A stretch of DNA of 64,000 nt from Archegozetes longisetosus (lineage: Eukaryota > Arthropoda > Arachnida > Sarcoptiformes > Trhypochthoniidae). Position numbers and translations under genes: made by a program. Of this stretch, positions 25,751 through 35,449 are shown one piece after another. Positions within the stretch are counted from its first letter, which is position 1. Every line of letters starts with the position of its first letter. The DNA lies in NCBI GenBank assembly GCA_018873245.2, contig JAEMBT020000002.1, positions 5,534,001 through 5,598,000 of the forward strand, read 5' to 3'. The notes under the pieces are model-generated. The model was not told where the DNA came from. It saw only the letters and a list, made by a program, of their open reading frames with translations, and did not search any database.

Positions 25751-26603
25751 AATGTTGTTTTATTTGGTTTTAATGTTATTTTATACAGGGTACTGTACAC
25801 TAGAAGGTAGAAACTACTAAGCAAAGAAAAAAAGAAAAAAGCCTAAAAGAAAACTTTCAAATATTAAATAATGTACTTTTTTCTTTTCATAAAAATTAAA
25901 AGAAAATACAATAATAGAAAAGAGTGATAACCAGAGTCGAGACTTTCCGGACTAAAAAATTGACAAATTCCGAACTAAATGCTAATAAATTCCTGTAAAT
26001 TCCGGAAAATTCCGGCAAGTTTATTTAAATAATAGAAAATATACATTCACTTTTAGAGAATAGAATAGAAATGAATGAAGAGACACTCAAATGATAAAAA
26101 GTACTGAATAAACTAATACTAAATCATTTATGAATCTGTTTGTAAACTTAAGCCTACTTATTTCTTAAAATATGTGTTCGGACTAACCATATCTGATAAT
26201 AAATATTTTAACCCTAATACTTAAATACATATAGTCATTAAAAGTATTTTTCCAGATTAAAATTGAAAATTCCGGAATTCTGCAGAGATATCGAAGATTC
26301 CGGATTTTTCCGGAGCTTAGAAATTGAAATTTTTCTTAATATTAGTTAATTGATGTTTACTAAGTCTTTTTACATTCGATTTGTGTGAATTAAAAAATTC
26401 CGGACGATCCGGAAAGTCTCGACTCTGGTGATAACAGTTCGAACCTTCGAACTAAATTGACATTGCGCATATGAGATCTGCGCATTGAGATAAATTACCA
26501 TGGTAATTACCATTAATATATATATATTTAAAAACAAAATCAAAAATTAATCAGAAATATTTCAATTTTATTTTCTCTTAAAATTACAAAGTACAACAAA
26601 GTA

Positions 26604-27151
26604 TTATTTTGTTACTTTACCCTTCAATTCACTTATACGAGCCTCCAATTCTTTTATTATATTCTGTTTCTTCTCCTCAGATTTTTTGAAATATACCATT
26701 GCTGAGAAGACCTTCATATGGCCTACCTCATCCAATTGATATCCATCACATTCGTATCCAATTTCACTCAATTTCGTTACAATATCATTAATAGATCCAC
26801 TGACTGATTGAGAAACTTTAACATATCTTGTATTTCTTATTTTGTTTTGTTTTGTATGACTGATTACTTGATATGTGTTATCTTTTGTTTCTCGCAAGTC
26901 AAATATTTCTCCTAAAGCATTGGTAACCTCCTGAATTTTATCGATCAAATATATGTATGCGTAAGTACCAGATGGGTAGTTTTTAATCACCAATTTAAAT
27001 TTTACTATTGGATTGGTAGTATCACGAGCCTGTAAAAAAAATATTTCTTATAATTTTATATATTGAGGGCTTAGCTTACTTCTTGAATCCTTTGTCCATC
27101 AAGATAAATACTTGAAAATATAGCTGTAACAAAATCAAAATTAGGATCCAT
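26604..27151 (-). CDS. 165-aa protein of the inner Polinton, two exons, unrecognised
   Basis: Exons 27080-27151 and 26604-27029 join at phase 0 across a 50-nt intron (GTAAGC...tttttttacag). The product starts MDPNFDFVTAIFSSIYLDGQ, has an alpha/beta-looking middle (TYAYIYLIDKIQEVTNALGE), the segment VFSAMVYFKKSEEKKQ, and a short C-terminal coil (ELEARISELKGKVTK). It appears intact. A second diverged copy of the FKK segment is fused to the decayed gene at about 29950-30060, so the family is present twice in this element. Likely a Polinton structural or accessory protein, by location only. Confidence 0.55.
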
Positions 27152-27450
27152 TTTCAAAGTACTCAGTCAAGCTCGACCAACGCCTAAATTATAAATGACT
27201 ACTTTAAGAAGAAACAAGTTAGCAGAGATTCTATGCAGTATAAACATAAAATGAAGATTATCAAAATCACATAGGTAACAGCGGAATTTGACGTAATTTG
27301 TGTTATCTGAATAACCACAATATATTTTTATTATCTTTGATAGATGATAAAAAAGTAACATATTTGTTTATCGTACTTTACTATACTTCAGTTACTACCT
27401 ATCTATAATTTAAACAAAGTATTTCCCCCTTTGAAAAAATATTATAAATA

Positions 27451-27630
27451 TTAAATCAAAGCTCTTATATTTCTATAAAAAATGAAAATATTTATTACAT
27501 TGATTACATTTAACATATCGTCAATTTCAGAAGGAATAGATTTAGTACATTCATCTAAAAAATTTAATACTCTTTTAGCTCCGTTATTATTTGACATATA
27601 ATATGAACAAAGGCAGAAAGCAACTCTACT
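27451..27630 (-). CDS. Short exon-like ORF in the inner Polinton
   Basis: The frame MSNNNGAKRVLNFLDECTKS begins at an ATG near 27596 and leads to a possible donor (ATGTTAAAT-GTAATC). No partner exon was identified and no family is recognised. Confidence 0.2.
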   Translation of the reverse strand, partial: SRVAFCLCSYYMSNNNGAKRVLNFLDECTKSIPSEIDDMLNVINVINIFIFYRNIRALI

Positions 27631-27863
27631 ATGAAAAGCATGTTCATATATACTATAGATTATCATATCTAGAAGGTTCTAGAAGTGAAAGTTGTCCCGT
27701 CCCGTCCCGCCCCGTCCCTGATTTCAGTACTTTTTTCTTTTTTCATAAACATAAAAAAGTTTTTATCTCTATTACTCTTTAAGAAGTCACGTATAACAAA
27801 AAAAGTTACTATGCAACAAAGCTATTTTTAGTATCTTATCTCAAAGTTAATAAAACTATTTCG

Positions 27864-28894
27864 TTAAATTAACCTTGAATCAGAGTTTTCTCTTATCAAA
27901 TCATTTACCAAAGGTAATATTTTGCACTGATCTCTCAGAAACAAATCCTTAAACTCAACCCCTTTGACTAACATATCTAAAGTAAAGTCAAAGTAATCAA
28001 TCATATTTCTCTTAACAAAGTAAACAATATTACTTCTACTGAATACCACATCATAATCAAAGATATCTATTTTCCACAAACTAATTGGTTTAATTAACAT
28101 TTTTTCTTTATTAGTTCTTGCATTGATAAGCTTGTAATAGATTTTAGGGGTTTCTCTTGAAAATAAGTAAAGAGTATCAGATGTATGGTTGTAAAATACA
28201 CCATGAACTCTATTAGTAATGTTCATTTTAGAATATTCTAAATTCATTTCCCCTCTTTTACAACTAAGTATTTGTGCAAATTTTTCATAAAATAGTACAA
28301 AATCTTTATCAATTTGTACAATTGAAATCAATCCTGGCCAATTAACACCATTCCAATAATCATAATGATTAAACTTTCTAGTTTTAATACCAGTATGATC
28401 TGTATACATCCAAAAATCAATACTCTTATAAAGAAATAGATATCCTTCAATATCATAAATAAGATTGAAAATCAAATCATCACTATTACACCAATCAATC
28501 TCATTATCATATTTACAAAGTGAGAAGTCAGGGTAAAATTCTTCAGTCTCTGTTTTTGGAGTACTTGAATCATATTTTATCTTAGTTGTTTCAGTAGTTA
28601 CAGTGGTTTTAGCTGATAAGGTTGTTGTAGAAGTTATAGTACTAGTAGTATGATATTCTGAATACATTGTTTTAATTAATTTTTCATCTATTGATTCAGG
28701 TTTAAAAGTAAAATTGAATGCATCATAACTTTTATTAATATAAGAAGGATACATTATAGAGTCAGGATTATTTATATGATTTAATCCTAAAGAATGTCCA
28801 AATTTCATGAAGTATAACATAAAACATGTTATAAGTATTAGGTTCTGGATAGAAACTTAAACTCCAATTAATATTATTGTTCATATGAATATTG
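27864..28894 (-). pseudogene. MMP-like gene carried in the inner Polinton, truncated and frameshifted
   Basis: Minus strand, starting at the palindrome boundary. It reads INWSLSFYPEPNTYN, then HE, then after one extra A at 28803-28805 continues FGHSLGLNH and the Met-turn DSIMYPSY, i.e. the zinc-binding HExGHxxGxxH region of a matrixin split by a one-base insertion. A Ser/Thr-rich linker (TTSTITSTTTLSAKTTVTTE) leads to about 200 residues with hemopexin-like rhythm (LFLYKSIDFWMYTDHTG, GVFYNHTSDTLYLFSRET). The stop is at about 27864. Pro-domain and front half of the catalytic domain are absent. It resembles, but is not a close copy of, the MMP gene that the outer element interrupts. Confidence 0.7.
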
Positions 28895-29324
28895 ATTGAT
28901 TTTTTATGTCGTTAAACGGTGTTGTTTAACAACTGATATAAAAGTCTTTTAAGTTTCTCCTGTATTTTCCCTTGTCTTTATTTGATGATAAATCAATTGT
29001 TACAAAACTATAAGGATGATTCCATGTATTAGTACATAAATATTTAAATTCATTTTTATTAATATCTGTACAATGATCTCTATAAAAATTATCTAACGTT
29101 ATTTCCTCAAGATAATATAACGTTAGATAATTTTTATAGAGATCATTGTACAGATATTAATAAAAATGAATTTAAATATTTATGTACTAATACATGGAAT
29201 CATCCTTATAGTTTTGTAACAATTGATTTATCATCAAATAAAGACAAGGGAAAATACAGGAGAAACTTAAAAGACTTTTATATCAGTTGTTAAACAACAC
29301 CGTTTAACGATATAAAAAATCAAT
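28895..29324. repeat. Near-perfect palindrome, 208-bp arms and 14-nt loop
   Basis: Arms 28895-29102 and 29117-29324 are inverse copies with a single mismatch seen (near 28908/29311). Each arm contains the same coding fragment: read outward from the loop, it encodes about 57 residues including NTWNHPYSFVTIDLSSNKDK and KYRRNLKDFYISC, then a stop. The wording resembles the C-terminus of Polinton-type packaging ATPases, from memory only. One boundary cuts the MMP-like gene and the other abuts the hypothetical gene at 29369. Confidence 0.85.
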
Positions 29325-29368
29325 TAATTTTTGAACGATCTTTTAATTATTTGATAATAAATAAACAA

Positions 29369-30181
29369 TGTTTTTGAGTATTACTGATCCGAACAAAAGA
29401 AGTCAAATTGTTAATGATTTTCTTAAAACTAGAAAAAAATATTAAACAAAACTTTGAAAAAGAAAAACTATCCAATATTGAATTTAAAGAAGAAACAGAA
29501 AAACTATTTAAACCAATAACACAATCTATTAGTGAACAAAATATATCTCATAAAAAAGAATTGAATGCTTTAGGTGATATGATTTCAACAAATCAAGGAA
29601 AGATTTACCAAAAAATTCATCAATTACCTGCAATAACTACTGGATCAGAAATTAAAACAGTAAAACATATACAAGTGAGTAAATTGATTCAAAAATATTT
29701 AAGTGACAACACAAATTAAAGTAATGCAATATATTCAATAAGATACAATCCTAGTGATAATAACTATTCAATTGGTAATTCAATTATAAAGTTTGATAAT
29801 AATTCTATGGAAATCGCTGGTAAAAAATACAATGCAACTGAAGGATTGATGGAATTATTAACTAAAACAGACCCTAATATAGACATTCTTTTAGATCAAG
29901 ATATAAATGATTATAAAGAAATACTTGAAAAAACAAACGCCATCTTTCAAAATGATGGACAAAGATCTATTGTCTTCTCAGCAACAATATTTTTCAAAAA
30001 ACCTGAAGTTGAAAATCAAACGGCTGGAGAAACAAATGGAAAATTTAAATGTGAAAGAGTAAAACAGATCTCAATCTTCAATAAAAGAGATCTTTCAATT
30101 AGTTTTTTCTTTAATGTTATGACTAACGTTAAAAATATTTCGGTGAATCGAAATAGTTTTGCTATGAAAAATAATTATTAA
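29369..30181 (+). pseudogene. Polinton-associated hypothetical protein (DUF8207-like), broken and chimeric
   Basis: ATG 29369 opens MFLSITDPNKRSQIVNDFLK. A one-base shift in the A-run near 29440 leads into NIKQNFEKEKLSNIEF and KLFKPITQSI. An in-frame TAA sits at 29717-29719, then IYSIRYNPSDNNYSIGNSII, MEIAGKKYNATEGLMELLTK and DYKEILEKTNAIFQND. The order 'kR..iV.dFL.tRk.IKqnf / FkPIt / iG...KY..T.GL.eLl / YKeiL.kTNA' matches a family I know as common in arthropod genomes beside Polinton-like sequences; the DUF number is from memory. After TNAIFQND the sequence switches to a diverged copy of the FKK segment of the 26604-27151 gene, so the tail is fused from another gene. Confidence 0.55.
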
Positions 30182-30429
30182 ATGTTCAATCTTATCTATT
30201 GAAGATAATATTAAAATAAAAAAATGGATGCCAATTGTTTTTTTTTCTTTTATTTTTATTTTAAAATGTGCATTTTTTTACATTTTATTTTGTGTGAGGA
30301 AAAGGAGGAAGGGAGGTGGACCAGAATTGGTAAATTGTACATGAAATTGCAACGTTTATTCATTGTAAGTTTTAGTAAAAGTAAGAGTTCAAAAAAATTT
30401 CCACTCAATTGAGGCTAACCTCACAATCT

Positions 30430-30800
30430 CCTATTAAACTTTCCATGCTTGATTCAATTCCCTTTAACTTATTTTAAGTCAATTTCATCCTCTTCTCGTA
30501 TATCCTGCATGTTTGTTATACTCAAGTCGATATTATCAATTTCTTGTTCTATAAGTCTCAGCTTTTCAGTCTGTTCTCTTATACGTTGTTTGATCTTTTA
30601 GCGTTCTCTCGCAATCTTTTACGTTGTGCTTTAAGCTGAGCAATCTTACGGTCTATAGCCGTAGATTCACTATGAGTATTTCTCGCTACACTCTCAAAAA
30701 AATGCAGTACTCGAGAAGAGGAAGTGGAACTGTTGGGAATCGAACCCTGAACATTGTGATTCATAGTCGCCTGCTCTACCGATTGAGCCATTGAGGGAAA
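30430..30800 (-). mobile_element. tRNA-headed SINE-like unit with coiled-coil-like body
   Basis: The minus strand begins with a tRNA-like head (30796 down to 30732) holding an A box (TGGCTCAATCGG) and a perfect B box (GGTTCGATTCC). Acceptor and T stems do not pair, so it is not a working tRNA gene. The following ~290 bp stays largely open (KIAQLKAQRKRLREN, then in the next frame IREQTEKLRLIEQEIDNID), which looks like a decayed coiled-coil exon. It may therefore be a tRNA-derived head fused to, or inserted beside, a Polinton gene fragment. Confidence 0.45.
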
Positions 30801-31200
30801 TATTTATGTGCTTATAGTTAAATGTTAACGTTATGTTTATTCCTTTGACGTCACTTAATGCTTTTCTATGAGGGACAAAAAAGCTGTCCCGTTTGTCCCG
30901 TCCCCCTGTCCCCTTCAAACACTTTAGCGGGACAGAAAAGTGTTGAATGTAAGTGAATGCAAGAGAGTGAATGACTCATCAAAACATTATTTGTTGGCTT
31001 ATTGTCAACAATATTAAATATTTTTTTACATAAAAGTTATTTTATCTATTGAGTAAAAGTTGTTTTATCTATCTTTTAATATTGATAAAAATGTCTACAT
31101 AATGTTAACTTTATGATAATTTAATTCAGAGAGTAATGATAACAACATATCAATACTTTCTATTAAAACCATACAACAGCTCCATTTCTTATCAATAGTC

Positions 31201-31375
31201 TTAATAGCTTAGTGGTTAAAGAGTATGAGTGTTTGAATCATTTGGCCAGTGGTTCGAATCCCATACCTGACACCACTTTTGGGATATCCTCTACTTTCTC
31301 TATACGTAGAGATTGTATGATGGATTAAATAGTCGCTAAATAAGCGGCGAGGGTACAGTACCCAGTAGATAAAAA
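31201..31375 (+). mobile_element. SINE copy 1, tRNA-derived
   Basis: A box TAGCTTAGTGG (31205-31215) and B box GGTTCGAATCC (31251-31261) lie 35 bp apart. They are followed by a body shared with copy 2 (CTCTACTTTCTCTATACG, GAGATTGTATGATGGATT, AAGCGGCGAGGGTACAGTA) and an A/T-rich tail. Confidence 0.75.
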
Positions 31376-31580
31376 TTATATTAAAGAAATAAAATGTGAA
31401 TGTGATAATGTTATCCTGAGTAACTATCTTGAATATCATCTTCAAACTAAACTCCATATTAAAAGAATGCAGAATAAAAAATAATGATTAATTCACATTT
31501 CTCTACAATAAATATTTTATCTTATCTCTATACAATTAATATATAAATATAATAAAACTTTAATATTCATCACAATTAGC

Positions 31581-31775
31581 ATCATAGCTCATTTGTATTA
31601 TGCTGGGATTTTGAATCCGCTGGCCACGGGTTCGAGACCTAGTGTATATAAAAAAGTTTTTAATTTGGGAGATCCTCTACTTTCTCTATACGTGTAGAGA
31701 TTGTATGATGGATTTATTAGTCGCTAAAACAAGCGGCGAGGGTACAGTATCTGAATAAAAATATAAATAAGAAAT
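31581..31775 (+). mobile_element. SINE copy 2, same family and orientation
   Basis: A-box-like TAGCTCATTTG (31585-31595) and B-box-like GGTTCGAGACC (31629-31639) are followed by the same body, about 90% identical by eye over roughly 95 bp, ending in AAAAATATAAATAAG. The head is more diverged than the body. Confidence 0.7.
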
Positions 31776-31784
31776 ATGATGAGC

Positions 31785-32000
31785 AACTGGTACTGTTACC
31801 CGAAAGGGGATGAGATGGGAGGGCACCCCTTTTGCACTATTTTGAAAAAATATAATTTTTTCATTTTTATCAGTATTTTATGTAAAAAATAGTATAAAAT
31901 ATGCTATTTTTTACATATTTTTTGCAATATTTAGGGGGGAATTAGGGGGTCGTAGACTCCTACTTTCGTACTGTCCTAGGACCGCCATATATACACTACT
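31785..32000 (-). repeat. Inner Polinton right terminal inverted repeat
   Basis: Inverse copy of 25533-25750. It abuts the ggtgat duplication. Confidence 0.9.
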
Positions 32001-32006
32001 GGTGAT

Positions 32007-32257
32007 GTGACTCGTGGTGCGATTTACGTGACTCAGGAGATTTGCGATTTCACGAAACTTTTTACATTGTTCGAAAAACAGTTCAAATTTTTCATCTCTT
32101 AAAAAATAAACTTATTTTAGTAAAAAATGACTAATTAAGATGAAAAGCCTCACAATGACGGTGTTCGCGATAAGAACCAATTAGAAAACTCGATCCTTCC
32201 CATTGGGCGCGTTGGAGCGTTTTGATTGGTGCTTACCACAACCGCTGCACTTCTACT
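32007..32257 (-). repeat. Outer Polinton right terminal inverted repeat
   Basis: Inverse of 21150-21430. Its inner edge was cut by insertion of the inner element; the rest continues leftward from 25526. Confidence 0.85.
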
Positions 32258-33124
32258 GCCTGATATCGAATCAAGTTTTTAACCGGTAATTCATAACACT
32301 TTTTCTAAAGATCGAAATTTTAAAGTTGTTACAGTTGCCCATGCATATTTTCCTAAGTTGGGTATAATTCGTTTCAATAACAAAACGTGGTGTTTAAATT
32401 ATTTTAGGAACTTGAGCGTACATGACGATTGTGTAATATATTTTATACGGTACTTCATGAGATTGGACATGCATTAGGTTTGTCACATATAATGGATAAT
32501 AAATCAATAATGTTTCCGACTTATCAACAGGATAACTTGGTTTACGCACATAATTTTAGCTTTGATATTAGAGGTCAAGAAAGAGTTGCGTATGATAGAT
32601 TGGTAAGCAATTATTTTAAAATCAAAAGTAACACTTGGAGAAATCATAGATCAGATACACCAGAAATACCAGTTGCACATGAAATGCCAGTTGCACATGA
32701 AACACCAATTACACCTCCTTATAGATATTTTCCTTCAGCGACAAAAGCAACTACAAAACGATACAAAATTGTAAGGGTAACCAATGTGACGACTACAACG
32801 ACAACACCTTCAACAACAACTACTACTACTACTACAACCACGACAACAACACCTTCGACGACTACAATCCTTCGATCGAATATCACGAATCAGGAATGCA
32901 TTGAAATTGAGAATGATTATGATGAGGACGACAATGGCAGAAAATTGGAAATCATTGCCATATTTAGTATATTGAATTTAATTACAGATAAAGTCGACAT
33001 ACTTATCTGTAATTATATTCAATATACTAAATCGATATACAGTCGAAATACGATTCGCGAAAGAATTCAAAAAGTATTCGCAAACTTGCAAGCCACTCCT
33101 AGCAGTGAAATAGATCATCGATAA
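32258..33124 (+). pseudogene. Matrix-metalloprotease-like gene, 3' half
   Basis: It continues the catalytic domain from 20872-21149: Asp-Ile-Glu directly after the duplication, then a region with small indels reading KVVTVAHAYFPKLGIIRFNN, a 1-2 nt shift near 32434, and VLHEIGHALGLSH (three zinc His and the catalytic Glu intact) with the Met-turn KSIMFPTY. A long Thr run (about 32785-32860) forms a linker. The usual hemopexin domain is not recognised; instead an acidic stretch and a frame spanning a 30-bp-arm hairpin run to TAA at 33124. At least three small frame breaks (near 32270, 32310 and 32434) make it a pseudogene independent of the transposon. Confidence 0.75.
32962..33032. repeat. Hairpin, 30-bp arms and 11-nt loop
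   Basis: Arms 32962-32991 and 33003-33032 (ATTTAGTATATTGAAT... and its inverse) pair with one mismatch. It lies within the open frame of the MMP-like pseudogene, where hemopexin sequence would be expected. Confidence 0.85.
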
Positions 33125-33791
33125 TAATCATATGAAATTGAATCAGTTATAAATAAATTACTTTTAACTTCTAGGCCTGATTTCTAATCAGTTTTAGTAA
33201 TGATTGAGTGATTCATTGCAATATAAAGGTATGTAATATACTACAAGGGCTCAAATACTTTTCTTTTGCAGAGGCTCCCCCTAATTGTTATAATTTCTGT
33301 TAACAGTAAGCTAACTTTTATACCATTTTCAAATATTTAATAACTAAAAATTTTATAATTGGTTTTGAATATCATTTATAAATTGGAACTCTATAATTAA
33401 TAACTAAATAATTGAGTTGAAACTTAATGATATAGTTGAAACAAACTAGGACGATCTATCATTATAGTAATTATCATAAGACACAACTACTGAAGCTGAT
33501 ATAATTGTTGACTTTCAGTAAGTAAATAGTGTTTATCTATGAAACTAAATAAGAGTTAAAACTATTTTATTATTTGGTACCTTTTTGACGCTTAACCTTT
33601 AAGTGAGATAAATTGGGACAGAGGCTTCCGCAAAATCTTAGTATGATTTGATTTAAAACAAACATTCAATTAAATAGTTATAAAAACCAAAGCGATATTT
33701 GAAAATAAATCTGATAATAAACAAGTTTAATATTGAAAATACAAAATAAAAAAACGCTTAATAAAAAATTGTGTTCCTGAAAAAATATGAT

Positions 33792-35249
33792 TCAAGTTAA
33801 ATCACTATCTTGTAATGGGTTTGAAATCTGTTCAGCCTGGTCATAAACTTCATTGAGCATCGGTTCTCCACCAGCAACTATACTACAAAAATATTCATAA
33901 ATTGAATACGAGTGTAACACATTGTCTTTTATATTTGTCGTATATCGTATTAACTTACGGACTGGAATTCTGATATCTGCGAATTAGACAAACGTATGAA
34001 ATGAGGGCCACGACCATTAGAGCAACAACCACTAGACAAACGGAAAGAGCAATTATATTTACTTGGGAACGATGCCACAAATTGTTAAGAATTTCAATTT
34101 TCTTATAAAGCTCTGAATATTCAGAAATTGGATGTGAAATTGTTTGCGTGTAATCAAAAACTTGGTGCATCTAATAAAACAGAATAAAAAGAATTAGAAA
34201 ACTTTCTCAAATGATTGATCTGGACAAAAACTTACGCTTTCTTTACATAACGGAGTTGTTGTCATACTGTGAGCTGGAGGACAAACACAGGCATATCTTC
34301 TTTGAGCAGAAGGAATACAGAGATAGGAGCAATAGTTATTATAACAAAGATTTAAAGCGTATGGTCGTCTCAACGGATCGTACACTTTAATACTACCAAT
34401 ATCATGTTTAGAATTGAAAGTGAGTCTCAGATTGAATTCATTACCATAAGTGGGAATTAAATAGACTTTTTTCGAAAACGTCCAAATGATTTGATTCTTA
34501 TAAATATCAATAGATCGAGTGTATTGGAACAAATCTCTCCTATCTCCAATGATGATCCTGTAGTTTCCTTTATAATCAATTGATGCCAATAGGAATAGTT
34601 TAGTGTCAATTAAATAGATTGTCTGCGTCATAGAGTCGATAGAAAAACTTGTGGGCTCTTTTAAGTAAACATTTTCTAATATGTTATATCGATTTGTTCC
34701 ATCTTGATTTGCAGATATGAGCTGAGCCATTTCACCATCATCCCATTGAGTGTAGAAAATCAAACCACTAATAGGATCAACTTTAATGTCTCCAACATTT
34801 CGTTTAGTATCACTGATGATAGTGTTAAATTTTGTTGGATCTGTTACATCGACCACTATTATCTGCCTCTTATTGCGTACTTTGTAGTAAATAAGATCAT
34901 GAACTGGGTCCAGAGTAAATTTCGAAACTCCACTCTCAACGATGACTTCTACTTTTTCGACCTGAACTATGGTGTCATACTGTGGATCAAAGTTCGCTCT
35001 TTTGATGGCATCATTTTCTTGAAACACTATATATTTTTCACTTTGACTATAATCAATTGACTTTATACTGGAGCTGCTGTTATAAATTAGATTAAATTTC
35101 TGACCAAATTTGTAATCATCACGAATATCGATAATAGAAATGCCATAATCATAATGACTTAGGAAAAGTTTTGGACTATTATTATAGGTGTTATAAAATG
35201 GAGATGATGTGATTACAGTTGAGATTGAAATTAATAAAAACAAAATCAT
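33792..35249 (-). CDS. YWTD/EGF single-pass membrane protein (copy B), three exons
   Basis: Exons 34236-35249, 33959-34170 and 33792-33882 join in frame (phases 0 and 2) to 438 residues. A signal peptide (MILFLLISISTVITSS) is followed by LDLR class B-like propeller repeats to ~residue 300 (FTLDPVHDLIYYK, IKVDPISGLIFYTQWDDGE, NQDGTNRYNIL, LASIDYKGNYR). An EGF-like module follows (LCYNNYCSYLCIPSAQRRYACVC). Exon 2 encodes a juxtamembrane stalk and one membrane segment (IIALSVCLVVVALMVVALIS) with a basic stop-transfer. Exon 3 is a short acidic tail with an NPLQ sequence rather than the NPxY internalisation signal. By analogy a surface ligand-binding or endocytic receptor; ligand unknown. Introns are 65 and 76 nt. 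Close relatives lie at 40.8, 46.9 and 53.1 kb. Confidence 0.85.
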
Positions 35250-35449
35250 TTCTATTAATAGTTTTTTTCAGTTGAGAAAAATATCTGAGCTATAACTCTT
35301 GCCGGTATGTCAATCTTTACATTATATGATAACGTAGTTTTTAAGACGTGAAATGTAAGGTGATTGGCTGTCAAGACGCCTATTGTGGCGTGATTGAGCA
35401 AGTGTCAGAAGATACATGTGTTTGTCTGAATGGAAATTTCATTTATATA

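Larger units (their letters stand above)
25533..32000. mobile_element. Inner Polinton-like element, 6,468 bp, nested in the outer one
   Basis: Termini read AGTAGTGTATATATGGCGG...CCGCCATATATACACTACT and are flanked by a perfect 6-bp duplication ggtgat (25527-25532 and 32001-32006). Terminal repeats of about 215 bp (25533-25750 and 31785-32000) are nearly identical, so insertion is relatively recent. The target lies in the right terminal repeat of the outer element. Content: a small intact gene, an MMP-like pseudogene, a 208-bp-arm palindrome, a decayed Polinton-associated hypothetical gene, and SINE copies. No polymerase or integrase was seen, so the element is non-autonomous. Confidence 0.85.
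21150..32257. mobile_element. Outer Polinton/Maverick element, 11,108 bp including a nested copy
   Basis: Ends read AGTAGAAGTGC...GCACTTCTACT, with the 5'-AG/CT-3' termini typical of Polintons. They are flanked by the 6-bp duplication gcttga (21144-21149) / gcctga (32258-32263), which differ at one base. Without the nested 6.5-kb element the remainder is about 4.6 kb, far below the usual 15-20 kb, so most genes are lost. The surviving gene is the N-terminal part of a protein-primed DNA polymerase B. It interrupts the MMP-like gene. Confidence 0.85.

Noticed and set aside
30721..30800. A tRNA gene on the minus strand
   Set aside because: A and B boxes are good, but acceptor and T stems do not pair and the anticodon stem is poor. 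It is better read as a tRNA-derived SINE head or tRNA pseudogene.
34704..35060. Plus-strand ORFs opposite the YWTD genes (also 41321-41602, 48419-48735)
   Set aside because: They mirror conserved minus-strand coding sequence, so the openness is a by-product.
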